A stretch of DNA of 64,000 nt, taken from positions 62,001 to 126,000 of the forward strand of contig NZ_BMVO01000001.1 of the NCBI RefSeq assembly GCF_014650755.1, given 5' to 3'. Both the position numbers and the translations under genes were made by a program. Every line of letters starts with the position of its first letter. The first letter of the stretch is position 1. The notes under the pieces were generated by a model, which worked only from the letters and a program-made list of their open reading frames with translations, had not been told where the DNA came from and searched no databases. Shown piece by piece: positions 33,571 to 42,391 of the stretch. Origin of the DNA: Streptomyces chryseus. GTDB lineage: Bacteria > Actinomycetota > Actinomycetes > Streptomycetales > Streptomycetaceae.

Positions 33571-34808
33571 AGCGGTTGTTCGACGCGCGGGCGCGGCTGC
33601 GCTGGATCCATCTGATCCTCGGCGGCGCGCTGTCGATGCCGTACTTTCTGCTCGGCAGCGTCGTCGTCGGCCCGTTCCTCGGCCACGACAACGTCTTCAC
33701 CTCCACCTCGCTCCAGTTCGCCGCGTTCGGCGTCGCCCTTCCGACCGCCGCCCTCACCGCGCTTTTCCCCCTGGTCAGGCCCCTGTCGGTGGGCGCGGTA
33801 CGGGCGTTGTGCGCGGTGCCCGCCGGGCGACTGGCCGACGGGCCCGCCCGGTCGCGGGCGGCGCGGGTGCGGACCGCCGGCTGGTTCACGCTGCACCTCG
33901 GGCTCGGCGGCGTCATCAGCGGCATGACGCTCGCGGTGCCGCCGTTCGCGGGCGCGCTGATCGCCCTGCCGCTGATGACGTGGCTGCGCGACAGCCCGCT
34001 CGCCCTGCCCGAAGTCCTCACCCGCGCCTGGGGGCCGGCGCTCGCCCCGGTCGCCGGGTTCGCGATGCTGGTGGCGCTGGCGGCGTGTGCGGCGCTGGCC
34101 GGGGCTGTGCTGGCGCGCTCGGCGCCGGTGCTGCTCGGGCCGACACCGGCGGACCGGCTGGCGGCGGCGGAGCGGCGGGCCGCGGACCTCGCCGTGCGCA
34201 ACCGGCTGGCCCGCGAGCTGCACGACTCGGTGGGGCACGCGCTGAGCGCGGTCACGCTCCAGGCGGGCGCGGCGCGCAGGGTGCTGGACAGCGATGTGGA
34301 GTTCGTACGGGAGGCGCTGACCGCGATCGAGGAGACGACGCGCCGCACGGTGGGCGAACTGGACGCGGTGCTCGGCCTGTTGCGGCAGGGCGAGGACACC
34401 GGCGGCGACCTGGCGGGACCCACCCTGGACGCACTGGACGACCTGCTGGCGCACAGCGGTGTGAAGGTCGCCTGCACGCGGGACGGCGATCCGGCCGCCC
34501 GGGCGCCGGACCCGGTGTCCCGTGAGGCGTACCGCATCGTCCAGGAGGGGCTGAGCAACGCCCTTCGCCACGGCGGCGCCGCACCGGTGTCGCTACGGAT
34601 CGTCCTGCGGGGCGAGGAGTTGGAGATCGTGATGGAGAATCCGCTGCCCGACCGGGAGCCGGTGGTACGGCCCGGGGGCGGCCGGGGCCTGCCCGGCATA
34701 GCGGAGCGGGCCACTCTGCTCGGCGGCCACGCCGAAGCGGGCGCGCACGGCGACGTGTGGCGGCTCACGGCCCGCCTGCCGGCCGGCGGCGCGGGAGGCA
34801 CGCGATGA
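33567..34808 (+). CDS. Sensor histidine kinase (NarL/DesK type)
   Basis: 413 aa from a GTG that overlaps the previous stop. Five or so membrane segments occupy residues 12-185. The HisKA_3 dimerisation domain has the phospho-acceptor H219 in RNRLARELHDSVGHALSAV. The ATPase domain has EAYRIVQEGLSNALRHGG (N box) and GGRGLPGIAERA (G box). The stop overlaps the response regulator start by ATGA, so they are an exclusive pair. The upstream frame is open from 32358 but is a shadow of the membrane protein gene. Confidence 0.9.
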   Translation: MKRLFDARARLRWIHLILGGALSMPYFLLGSVVVGPFLGHDNVFTSTSLQFAAFGVALPTAALTALFPLVRPLSVGAVRALCAVPAGRLADGPARSRAARVRTAGWFTLHLGLGGVISGMTLAVPPFAGALIALPLMTWLRDSPLALPEVLTRAWGPALAPVAGFAMLVALAACAALAGAVLARSAPVLLGPTPADRLAAAERRAADLAVRNRLARELHDSVGHALSAVTLQAGAARRVLDSDVEFVREALTAIEETTRRTVGELDAVLGLLRQGEDTGGDLAGPTLDALDDLLAHSGVKVACTRDGDPAARAPDPVSREAYRIVQEGLSNALRHGGAAPVSLRIVLRGEELEIVMENPLPDREPVVRPGGGRGLPGIAERATLLGGHAEAGAHGDVWRLTARLPAGGAGGTR

Positions 34809-35464
34809 GCGCGCCGGTCAGGATCGTGCTCGCCGACGACGAGCGCATGGTCCGCACCGCGCTGCGGGTGATCCTCGACGCCGAGCCCGGCCTGGAGGTC
34901 GTCGGCGAGGCGGCGACCGGCGCCGAGGCCGTGTCCGTGGTGCGGGAGCTGCGGCCGGACGTGGTCCTGATGGACGTCCGCATGCCGCAGATCGACGGCA
35001 TCCGCGCCACCGAGCAGATCCTCGGCGGCCTGGAGAGGCCCCCGCGCGTGGTCGTCGTCACGACCTTCGAGAACGACTCCTACGTGTACGACGCCCTGCG
35101 GGCCGGAGCCGCCGGGTTCCTGCTCAAGCGCGCCGCCGCCGAGGACCTGGTCCAGGCGGTACGGCTGGTCGCACGCAGCGACTCGTTGCTGTTCCCCTCG
35201 GCCGTGCGCGCTCTGGCCGCCGAGTACGCCGGGCGGCAGCCCACGCCCCCGCCGCCCTGGGCGGCGCGGCTGACCGACCGGGAGGCGGAGGTGCTGCGGC
35301 TGATGGCGACGGGGCTGACGAACGCGGAGATAGCGGACCGGCTGCGGGTGGGCCCGGCGACGGCGAAGAGCCATGTGGCGGCCGTCCTGGCGAAGACAGG
35401 GGCGCGCGACCGGACACAGGCGGTGATCGCGGCGTACGAGTCGGGCTTCATCGCACCGCGCTGA
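34805..35464 (+). CDS. LuxR/NarL-type response regulator
   Basis: 219 aa. The receiver domain has acidic D11/D12, phospho-acceptor D57 in VVLMDVRMP, and K in FLLKRAAAED. The C-terminal HTH reads LTDREAEVLRLMATGLTNAEIADRLRVGPATAKSHVAAVLAKTGARDR. Partner of the kinase it overlaps; targets are unknown, though the membrane protein encoded upstream is a natural candidate. Confidence 0.93.
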   Translation: MSAPVRIVLADDERMVRTALRVILDAEPGLEVVGEAATGAEAVSVVRELRPDVVLMDVRMPQIDGIRATEQILGGLERPPRVVVVTTFENDSYVYDALRAGAAGFLLKRAAAEDLVQAVRLVARSDSLLFPSAVRALAAEYAGRQPTPPPPWAARLTDREAEVLRLMATGLTNAEIADRLRVGPATAKSHVAAVLAKTGARDRTQAVIAAYESGFIAPR

Positions 35465-35564
35465 GCCGGCGGGGCCCGGCGCGGGTGCCGTGCCGGATGA
35501 GGATGGTGTGAGAAGCGCGGCATGAGGGAACGCGGCCGGCCGTCCCGTTCGTCTCCCGTACGGG

Positions 35565-37016
35565 ATGAACAAGACAATCAGGCGCGCTTCGGTCTTCTGC
35601 CTGCTGATGGTGCTCGCCCTGCTGGTGCGGATCACCTGGGTGCAGGCATATCAAGGCCAGGCCCTCGCGGACGACAAGCACAACCGGCGGAACGTCATCG
35701 CGCAGTACGCGCAGCCGCTCGGGAACATCATCGTGGCCGGTTCCCCGGTCACCGGATCCAAGAGGACGGAGGGCAGCGATCTCCAGTACAAGCGGACCTA
35801 CAAGGACGGTGAGCTCTACTCGGCCGTCACCGGCTACAGCTCGCAGGCGTACGGGGCCACCCAGCTCGAAGGCATCTACAGCGACGTCCTCGACGGGACC
35901 GACTCCCGGCTGAAGAACCCGGCCGACCTCGTCATGGGCAGGCAGAGCGACCCCGGCGACGTCGTGACGACCATCGACCCCGCCGTGCAGAAGGCGGCGT
36001 TCAAGGGGCTCGGCGACAAGAAGGGCGCGGCCGTCGCGATCGACCCGGCGACCGGGGAGATCCTGGGCATGGTGTCCACGCCCTCGTACGATCCGTCGGA
36101 GATCAGCGGTACGACGGACGGCGACGCCTGGCAGCGGCTGACCGGCGACGAGGACAAGCCGATGGTCAACCGGGCGCTGCGGCAGCCGCTGCCGCCCGGC
36201 TCCACGTTCAAGCTGGTGGTCGCCGCGGCCGCTCTGGAGGACGGTCGCCACGGGTCGGTCGACGAGCGGACGGACAGCCCGAACCCGTACACGCTGCCCG
36301 GCACGCGGACCGTCCTCCGGAACGAGAACGCCTCCGCGCCCTGCGAGGACGCGACGCTGCGCACCGCGCTGAAGTACTCGTGCAACAACGTCTTCGCGAA
36401 GCTGGCCGTCGACCTCGGCCAGGACAAGGTGAAGGCGATGGCGGAGAAGTTCGGCTTCAACACCGAGAAGCTCGATGTGCCGGTGCGGGCCGCGCGGAGC
36501 GTGTACCCGTCCGGGATGGACAAGGCGCAGACGGCGCTCACGGGCATCGGCCAGTTCGACGTCACGGCGACCCCGCTGCAGATGGCCATGGTCTCGGCGG
36601 CCCTCGCCAACGGCGGCGAACTCGTGCCGCCGCACATGGTCTCCAAGGTGACGGACGCGGACGGCGACACACTGGACGATCTCGGCGACGCGGGCGGCGA
36701 GCGGGTCGTCTCGCCCGCCACCGCCGAGCAGCTGCGCAGTGCGATGGTCACGGTCGTCCAGGACGGCACGGGAACGAACGCGCGGATCGGCGGCGCCGAG
36801 GTCGGCGGCAAGACGGGCACCGCGCAGCACGGCGTGGACAACAGCAAGACGCCGTTCGCCTGGTTCACGTCGTACGCGAAGGACGAGTCGACCGGCAAGG
36901 AGGTGGCGGTCGCGGTCGTCGTGGAGGACTCGGGGGCGGCCCGCTCGGAGGTCAGCGGCAACGGCCTGGCGGCCCCCATCGCCGAGAAGACGATGAGGGC
37001 GGCGCTCAGCCGATGA
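35565..37016 (+). CDS. Penicillin-binding protein 2 / transpeptidase (class B)
   Basis: 483 aa, one N-terminal membrane segment (RASVFCLLMVLALLVRITWV), then an extracytoplasmic dimerisation region and transpeptidase domain. The three catalytic motifs are intact: S213-T-F-K, S272-C-N and K416-T-G-T. It resembles PbpA of the FtsI/PBP2 group, which crosslinks peptidoglycan. Here no ftsW/rodA partner is adjacent, unlike the copies found in division or elongation clusters. It ends at a 13-bp hairpin shared with the convergent peptidase gene. Confidence 0.9.
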   Translation: MNKTIRRASVFCLLMVLALLVRITWVQAYQGQALADDKHNRRNVIAQYAQPLGNIIVAGSPVTGSKRTEGSDLQYKRTYKDGELYSAVTGYSSQAYGATQLEGIYSDVLDGTDSRLKNPADLVMGRQSDPGDVVTTIDPAVQKAAFKGLGDKKGAAVAIDPATGEILGMVSTPSYDPSEISGTTDGDAWQRLTGDEDKPMVNRALRQPLPPGSTFKLVVAAAALEDGRHGSVDERTDSPNPYTLPGTRTVLRNENASAPCEDATLRTALKYSCNNVFAKLAVDLGQDKVKAMAEKFGFNTEKLDVPVRAARSVYPSGMDKAQTALTGIGQFDVTATPLQMAMVSAALANGGELVPPHMVSKVTDADGDTLDDLGDAGGERVVSPATAEQLRSAMVTVVQDGTGTNARIGGAEVGGKTGTAQHGVDNSKTPFAWFTSYAKDESTGKEVAVAVVVEDSGAARSEVSGNGLAAPIAEKTMRAALSR

Positions 37017-37021
37017 CGCGG

Positions 37022-37060
37022 GGCGCTGGGCCGGGTGTGTCTACTGACCGGCCCAGCGCC
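37022..37060. terminator. Bidirectional terminator between PBP and peptidase genes
   Basis: Perfect 13-bp stem (37022-37034 with 37048-37060), 13-nt loop. One arm and the loop overlap the last codons and the stop of the peptidase gene. Confidence 0.75.
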
Positions 37061-38414
37061 TGACCGTGGCCTGCGCCTCGGCCCGCTCGGCGGGCGTCAG
37101 CTTGGAGATGAGCGCGCCGTGGTTGGTGTCCGGCGCCACGTAGAGGTGCGAGTCGTTCTTGCTGGGCTTGAACTGTTCGGCGCTCCACGGGTCGTTCTGC
37201 CCGTACACGAACATCATCCGCTCGCCGCGGGTCGCCACCCAGCGGTCGACGTCCTTGATGACGCGGCCGTCGTACGTGGTGCGCATGTCGGCGGGCAGGA
37301 CCGAGTTGGGCTGGTAGATGTCCGGGTACTTGCGGACATCGCGCAGGTGCTTGAACTTCAGGTCCGCCCAGCCGAGCTGGGCTGCCGCCTGCCGGTAGTA
37401 CGGGCCGCTGCCCTCGGCCCCGTTGCCCTGGTCGGCGTAGATGCTCAGTCCGTGGTTGACCGACCATCTGTACAGCTCGTCGTCGGTCGCCTTCTCGGCG
37501 TCCGGGACGGTGGGGCAGTCGGTGTACGTGCCGCTCTGCCAGAAGTTCCACACCTGGTCGAGCACCGAGAACTCGAAGGCCCGGTCCGCCGAGCCGAGGT
37601 AGGCGAAGGTGAGGCCCTGCTCCTTGGACGTGGCTTCGAAGCGCGACAGCATCGCGTCGCGCCGCACGAGCATTTCGCGCTGCACGGCGTCCAGGGCGGC
37701 CCGGCACTCCGGCGTGCCGACCGTCTTGAAGAAGTTCTCGTAGACACTGTCGTCGCGGTTGTTCGCGTCGTTCGGAGCGACGTACGCGACGACGGCGTCC
37801 AGGTCGCCGGGGTAGAAGCGCTCGTGGTAGACCTGCGTCATCCCGCCCTTGCTCGCGCCGGTACCGATCCACTTCGCCGTGTAGACGCTCTTGAGCGCCT
37901 GGACGATCGCGTGCTCGTCGCTCGCCTGCTGCCAGACGTTCAGGTCGTCCCAGTCGACCGCGGTGGGGCGCGAGGTGTTGAAGTAGCGGTGTTCCACGCT
38001 GACCTGGTTCGCACCGAGCAGCGTGGTGATCTCGCGGGTGCCCGAGGAGAGCCCGTATCCGCCGGTGTAGTGCACGACCGGCGCCGTCTCGGCCTTGTGC
38101 CACAGCGTGAACCGCTGCTGAATGGTGCCTCTGCCGGGGGCGCGGTGGTCGACGGGCTGGGCCAGCGTGAGCGTGTAGAAGGGGAAGCCGCCCTTGTCGG
38201 CGACCGAAACGACCGTCAGTCCGGGGATGCGCTCCAGCTTTTCGCGCACGCCGTCGGCCGCGACCGGTGTCGCGGAAGCCGTGGATGCCGGCGGCGCCGG
38301 GGGTGCGCCGAATGTCGTCGCGTGGGGGGCGGCGAGGGCGGGCGAGGCGGCCGACAGACCGGTTGCCGCTATGAGACCGGCACACAGCAGGGAAGGCAGG
38401 ACCTTGGTGCGCAC
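37041..38414 (-). CDS. Secreted S37-family peptidase (PS-10 type prolyl tri/tetrapeptidyl aminopeptidase)
   Basis: 457 aa. Signal peptide MRTKVLPSLLCAGLIAATGLSAASPALA. The alpha/beta-hydrolase nucleophile is in GTGASKGGMTQVYHERFYPGDLD (about residue 190), as in the Streptomyces S37 family. Further support comes from VSVEHRYFNTSRP and the late FVYGQNDPWSAEQF (acid) and NHGALI (His). It should be exported to digest peptides. GTG start. It diverges from the ECF sigma gene. Confidence 0.86.
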   Translation of the reverse strand: MRTKVLPSLLCAGLIAATGLSAASPALAAPHATTFGAPPAPPASTASATPVAADGVREKLERIPGLTVVSVADKGGFPFYTLTLAQPVDHRAPGRGTIQQRFTLWHKAETAPVVHYTGGYGLSSGTREITTLLGANQVSVEHRYFNTSRPTAVDWDDLNVWQQASDEHAIVQALKSVYTAKWIGTGASKGGMTQVYHERFYPGDLDAVVAYVAPNDANNRDDSVYENFFKTVGTPECRAALDAVQREMLVRRDAMLSRFEATSKEQGLTFAYLGSADRAFEFSVLDQVWNFWQSGTYTDCPTVPDAEKATDDELYRWSVNHGLSIYADQGNGAEGSGPYYRQAAAQLGWADLKFKHLRDVRKYPDIYQPNSVLPADMRTTYDGRVIKDVDRWVATRGERMMFVYGQNDPWSAEQFKPSKNDSHLYVAPDTNHGALISKLTPAERAEAQATVRRWAGQ

Positions 38415-38579
38415 GCTGAAGTCCCCTCGGCCGGAGATGATGCGATGGATGCGACGCGCCGCATGGTATGCGCTTTCGCACTGTGATCGGCCTCACTCCG
38501 GATCTTTGACTTCCGTGTCAACCGGATGCGGGCTCCCGGGCGTATGCCCGGTGAGACCGAAGAGATCCAGGAGTGGTTG

Positions 38580-39077
38580 TTGACCGTCGAGGAGTTTGAA
38601 GAGTTCTACGCGCATACGGCGTCCCGCCTCATCGGGCAGCTGTACGTGATGCTCGGCGATCTGCACGAGGCCCAGGACGTCGTGCAGGAGGCCTTCGTCC
38701 GGGGCTGGACCCGGCGCCGCCGGCTCGACGGCGGCGCCGAACCCGAGGCGTGGATCCGCACCGTGGCCTGGCGGCTGGCGGTGAGCAGATGGCGGGTGCG
38801 CCGCCGCTCGGCGGACGCCTGGCAGCGGCGCGGCAGCCCGCCGTCCGAGCCGGGGCCCGGCCCCGAGCAGGTGGCGCTGGTCTCTGCGCTGCGCGAACTC
38901 CCGCCCAGACAACGGCGGACGGTGACACTGCACTACGTCTGCGACCTGACGGTCGCGCAGATCGCCGCCGAGACCGGCCTGTCCACCGGCACCGTCAAAA
39001 CGCACCTGGCCCGAGGCCGGGCCGCGCTCTCCCACCTTCTGCAGGATCCCCGCGCCGAGGAGGCCTACGGTGCCTGA
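38580..39077 (+). CDS. ECF-type RNA polymerase sigma factor (sigma-E/SigM-like)
   Basis: 165 aa from a TTG at 38580 with CCAGGAG 6 bases upstream. The frame is open to an ATG at 38526, but that start has no ribosome site and homology begins TVEEFEEFYAHTASRLIGQLYVMLGD. Region 2 includes EAQDVVQEAFVRGWTRR and AWIRTVAWRLAVSRWR; region 4 is LRELPPRQRRTVTLHYVCDLTVAQIAAETGLSTGTVKTHLARGR. The next gene overlaps it by 8 bases and is probably its membrane-bound control partner. Confidence 0.9.
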   Translation: MTVEEFEEFYAHTASRLIGQLYVMLGDLHEAQDVVQEAFVRGWTRRRRLDGGAEPEAWIRTVAWRLAVSRWRVRRRSADAWQRRGSPPSEPGPGPEQVALVSALRELPPRQRRTVTLHYVCDLTVAQIAAETGLSTGTVKTHLARGRAALSHLLQDPRAEEAYGA

Positions 39078-39501
39078 GCCCCATGACCCGCTGAGGAACG
39101 CGTTCAAGCAAGCGGCCGTCGCCGGACAGGCGCAGGCGCGGCCCGTCCCCGCCTCGCTGATCTCCGAACGCGGCACCCGGCGTCAGCGGCGACGGCTGGC
39201 GCTGGTGGCCGCCACCGCGTGCCTGGCCTTCGCCGGTACGGGCGCCGCGGCGGTGGCCGCGCTGCTGCCGGGCGGCGACCCGGGCACCGGCGTCCCCGCG
39301 TCCAGCCCCTCCGGTCCCTCCTCCGAACTGCCGTCCGTGCTGCCGTCCTCCCCGCCCGTTTCGTCCTCCTCGTCATCCCTCACCCGCACCACTCCCCCGG
39401 CGACCTCCGTGCCCCCGCGCGCACCGGCCGGAACGGTCTCCGGGACGCCGACCGCACCGCCGACCGGCGGCGCCACCGACACGCAGCCGCCCCCGGACTG
39501 A
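39070..39501 (+). CDS. Small single-pass membrane protein, possible anti-sigma partner
   Basis: 143 aa from a GTG that overlaps the sigma factor gene. The basic cytoplasmic part is about 42 residues, followed by one membrane helix (LALVVAATACLAFAGTGAAAVAALL) and a Ser/Pro/Thr-rich outer tail of 75 residues. The topology fits an anti-sigma factor, but the cytoplasmic part has no zinc-binding HxxxCxxC motif and is short, so this role rests only on gene position. Confidence 0.6.
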   Translation: MPEPHDPLRNAFKQAAVAGQAQARPVPASLISERGTRRQRRRLALVAATACLAFAGTGAAAVAALLPGGDPGTGVPASSPSGPSSELPSVLPSSPPVSSSSSSLTRTTPPATSVPPRAPAGTVSGTPTAPPTGGATDTQPPPD

Positions 39502-39604
39502 CCCACTCCGAGCCGCACGCGCCCCACCGACCGCCCTCCACCTGCCCGCCGCATCGCCGCAGGGTGATTCCGCATGCCCCGATGCCCGCCCCAGGAGTAC
39601 GACC

Positions 39605-40921
39605 ATGGCCACCTCGACCCCTCTGCGGCCCCCCGAGCAGCCCGCCCACCCTCCCGTACGCGGACCGTCGGCCACCGGCACGCCGAACGGACGCATGCCG
39701 TCCGAACGCCGGCGGCCCGGGCGCCGGGGGCCCGTGTTCGGGCTGTTCGGGGCCCGCCGCTCCGGGTTCCGGCTGGGGCACGACGACCGGAACGTCCTGC
39801 TGCTGTACGTCCTCACCCGCGTCGGCGTCTGGACCACCGCGTACTGCGCGCGGTGGCTCTTCGCCGAGGACCGCCGGGCCCGCGAGGCGGGCACCGCGTT
39901 GTCGTCGTGGGGGCAGTGGGACTGGTGGCACTACCTGCACATAGCGCAGGAAGGTTACTTCCCCGGCGGCGCCGGACCGGGCACCCAAGGCTGGGACAAC
40001 AGGGAGGCCTTCTTCCCCGGCTTCCCGCTCGTCCTGCGGGCCGTGCACGTCGTGATCCCCGACTGGTCCGTCGCCGGCCTGCTGATCTCCTTCGTCTCCG
40101 GGGCCGTCGCCGTCCTCGCCCTCGCCCGGATCGCGCGCCTCCACGTGCGCGACGCGGACAGCCCTCTCGGGCAGCGCGCCGTGCTGTTCTTCCTTCTCTC
40201 CCCCTGCGCGGTGTGCCTGGCCGCCGGCTACACCGAGTCGCTCTTCCTCGCCCTCGCCCTGCCCGCCTGGCTCGCGGCCCGGCGCGGCAACTGGGCGCTC
40301 GCCGGCATCCTGGCCTGCCTGGCCACGGGCGTCCGGGTCAGCGGCCTGTTCCTCGCCGCGGCGATCGCGGCCCATTTCATCGCCGCGGCGGACCTGCGCG
40401 AGCAGTGGCGCTCGATCACCTGGATCGCGCTGCCCGCTCTGCCCGCTCTGCCCGCTCTGCCCGCGGCCGTCTACACCTGGTACCTGCACGCCCACACCGG
40501 CGACTGGATGGCCTGGAGCCACGCCCAGGAACGCGGCTGGTACCGCGACTTCCACACCCCGTGGGAGGCATGGCAGAACACCTGGAAGGCCGCCTTCACG
40601 CACACCCAGTCCACCGGGTACGCCGTGATGTTCCAGGCCGAACTCGTCACCATGGTCGTGGGGCTCGTCCTGCTGGGAGTGCTGCTGAGACGGCGCAAGT
40701 GGCCGGAGGCCGTCTACACCGCGCTCAGCCTGTGGGCGCTCGGCACGTCGTACTGGTACACCTCGGTCCCCCGCGCCACGCTGCTGTGGTGGCCGATGTG
40801 GGTGATGCTCGCCGCGTGGAGCCTGCGCCGCCCCTGGGTGCGCAGCGCGTACCTGTGCGTGGTGGCGCCCCTGTCGACCGTGCTCGCCCTCACCTTCCTG
40901 ACGGGACGCTGGGCGGGCTGA
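39605..40921 (+). CDS. PIG-V-like membrane mannosyltransferase
   Basis: 438 aa. About 45 polar N-terminal residues precede roughly nine membrane segments. The first luminal loop has WGQWDWWHYLHIAQEGYF, with the acidic residue expected of GT-C glycosyltransferases, and FFPGFPLVLRA follows. It resembles the PIG-V/GPI mannosyltransferase 2 family, whose actinobacterial members use polyprenyl-phosphate-mannose to modify lipids or proteins. A 9-bp tandem repeat inside it encodes repeated Ala-Leu-Pro. Confidence 0.8.
   Translation: MATSTPLRPPEQPAHPPVRGPSATGTPNGRMPSERRRPGRRGPVFGLFGARRSGFRLGHDDRNVLLLYVLTRVGVWTTAYCARWLFAEDRRAREAGTALSSWGQWDWWHYLHIAQEGYFPGGAGPGTQGWDNREAFFPGFPLVLRAVHVVIPDWSVAGLLISFVSGAVAVLALARIARLHVRDADSPLGQRAVLFFLLSPCAVCLAAGYTESLFLALALPAWLAARRGNWALAGILACLATGVRVSGLFLAAAIAAHFIAAADLREQWRSITWIALPALPALPALPAAVYTWYLHAHTGDWMAWSHAQERGWYRDFHTPWEAWQNTWKAAFTHTQSTGYAVMFQAELVTMVVGLVLLGVLLRRRKWPEAVYTALSLWALGTSYWYTSVPRATLLWWPMWVMLAAWSLRRPWVRSAYLCVVAPLSTVLALTFLTGRWAG
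40430..40465 (+). repeat. 9-bp tandem repeat, four copies, in-frame (Leu-Pro-Ala)
   Basis: CTGCCCGCT repeats three times, and a fourth copy ends in G. It encodes ALPALPALPA in a membrane segment of the mannosyltransferase. Copy number can change by slippage without shifting the frame. Confidence 0.85.
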
Positions 40922-41020
40922 CCGCCGTCACGGCGTCGTCCGAGGCTTCGTCACGGCGACTCCGACACACGCGTCACGGCGACGGCCGAGGTACGCCGTC
41001 ACGCGTGCGGCCCCGGTCCG

Positions 41021-41632
41021 TCACCCGGCGGGCCACGCCGGGCTGCGGCCCGCGCGCCCGACGACTCGGTCGAGGAGCGGCGCGTCCCGCGGCACGTCGA
41101 CGGGCGTTCCGAAGATCCCGTCGCCGCCCGGATCGTCCTCCGTGGGCTCCAGCAGCTCGTACGACGACTGGAGGGCGGCGGTGTCGGGCGCGTACGGCCG
41201 GCCGAGGGCGCGGGCCAGGTCCCACCCGTGCACGACGAGCTCGTTGAGCGCCACCCGCCCGGCCACGTCACCGGGGAGGGTTACCCCGCCCGCCTGGGTG
41301 GTGCCCTGCCAGGCGTCTGGACGGCGCCAGGCGGCGACGAGTTCGTCGAGCTGCCGCGGCAGGCGTGCCCGCCAGTCGTCGCCGAGTACGGGCATGGCCC
41401 CGCCCGGGGGTGTGCCGGTCGTCGGCCCCATTCGCTTGCCCGCCGCGTCGCGGAAGGCGGCGGTCAGTTCGACGAGGTGCGCGAGGAGGTGGTGCACGGC
41501 GTACTTCTCGCAGGGGGTGGGGGCCAAGAGCTGCTCCTCCCCCACCTCTTCGAGCAGCTGGGCGACCTGGCGGGCGGCCGGTGCGAAGTCGATCACGGCC
41601 GGCGTGGGGAGCGTGGGGTCTTGGGCGGTCAT
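41021..41632 (-). CDS. DinB-like/TIGR03086-type metal-binding protein
   Basis: 203 aa of the mycothiol-dependent maleylpyruvate-isomerase-like superfamily. Helices carry the usual metal His: YAVHHLLAHLVELTAAF (about residue 45) and LNELVVHGWDLARALG (about 130). PTPCEKY near the start is the family's PTPC motif. Members use mycothiol or have unknown thiol-transfer roles. It is followed by the acetyltransferase gene on the same strand after 120 bp. Confidence 0.83.
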   Translation of the reverse strand: MTAQDPTLPTPAVIDFAPAARQVAQLLEEVGEEQLLAPTPCEKYAVHHLLAHLVELTAAFRDAAGKRMGPTTGTPPGGAMPVLGDDWRARLPRQLDELVAAWRRPDAWQGTTQAGGVTLPGDVAGRVALNELVVHGWDLARALGRPYAPDTAALQSSYELLEPTEDDPGGDGIFGTPVDVPRDAPLLDRVVGRAGRSPAWPAG

Positions 41633-41752
41633 GGCGCTGCCTCCGGTGAGCGGACGATGCCTGCGCAGTAAGGACCGCCCGGGGACCGGGAACTCATCGG
41701 CAGACCCGCCGTCGGACCCGTCCCGCCCGCGTCGCCCCTCCCCCGGTGCCGG

Positions 41753-42391
41753 TCAAGCGGGGCGGTACGCCTCGAACGCCGTCCGGGTCAGGAAGGCGAG
41801 CCGCGCACGCTTCTCCGGCAGGAAGACCTCCGGGAGGTCGATCTCCGGCATCACGATCTCCGGGCCGAGCTCGAACCCGGCCCGCTCCAGCAGCGCCACC
41901 GCCTTGGCGTTGGCGGCGTCCGGCTCCGCCACGATGCGCCGGTGCTCCGGGTCCGCGAACACGAAGTCGATCAGCGTGGCCAGCAGGTGCCCGGTGAAGC
42001 CGTGCTCGGGAGCGGCCCCGCCCGTGGGACCGACGAGGATGTGCACCCCGAAGTCCCCCGGCCGGGCGTCGTAGCACTCGCTGACCCGGTCGGCCTCGGG
42101 GGCGTACGTCTGGAACAGCGCGACGGGTGCGTCGTCCCGCAGCACCAGGTAGCCGTGGTGGGTGGTCAGGGAGTCCAGGTGCGCGTAGATCTCCTCGACC
42201 TGTTCGACGGTCGTCCCGCCCATCCCCCAGAACCTGGCCCGCTCCTCGGTGACCCAGCCGTGCAGCAGCCGGGCGTCGCGCCCCGGGTCGACGGGGAGGA
42301 GGCGGACCGTGCCGAAGCCTTCGATGTGCCGCTCGTACGCGCTCTGCTGTCCGTACACGGTCTCGGCCGCGTCGATCGGGGGCGTGGTCAT
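41753..42391 (-). CDS. Siderophore-type N-acetyltransferase (DesH-like)
   Basis: 212 aa GNAT of the IucB/AlcB kind: GTVRLLPVDPGRDARLLHGWVTEERARFWGMGG at the start, GVHILVGPTGGAAPEHGFTGHLLATLIDFVFADP, then RRIVAEPDAANAKAVALLERAGFELG. The frame is open much further upstream, but the true ATG at 42391 overlaps the stop of the acylase gene (ATGA), so the two are coupled. The iron box before the acylase should control both. I recall a penicillin-acylase/acetyltransferase pair, desG-desH, linked to aryl-desferrioxamines in Streptomyces; this pair fits that description. Confidence 0.78.
   Translation of the reverse strand: MTTPPIDAAETVYGQQSAYERHIEGFGTVRLLPVDPGRDARLLHGWVTEERARFWGMGGTTVEQVEEIYAHLDSLTTHHGYLVLRDDAPVALFQTYAPEADRVSECYDARPGDFGVHILVGPTGGAAPEHGFTGHLLATLIDFVFADPEHRRIVAEPDAANAKAVALLERAGFELGPEIVMPEIDLPEVFLPEKRARLAFLTRTAFEAYRPA

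Noticed and set aside
39104..39376. Minus-strand Arg-rich frame opposite the sigma partner gene
   Set aside because: Pure Arg/Pro product typical of reverse reading of a Ser/Pro/Ala-rich gene.
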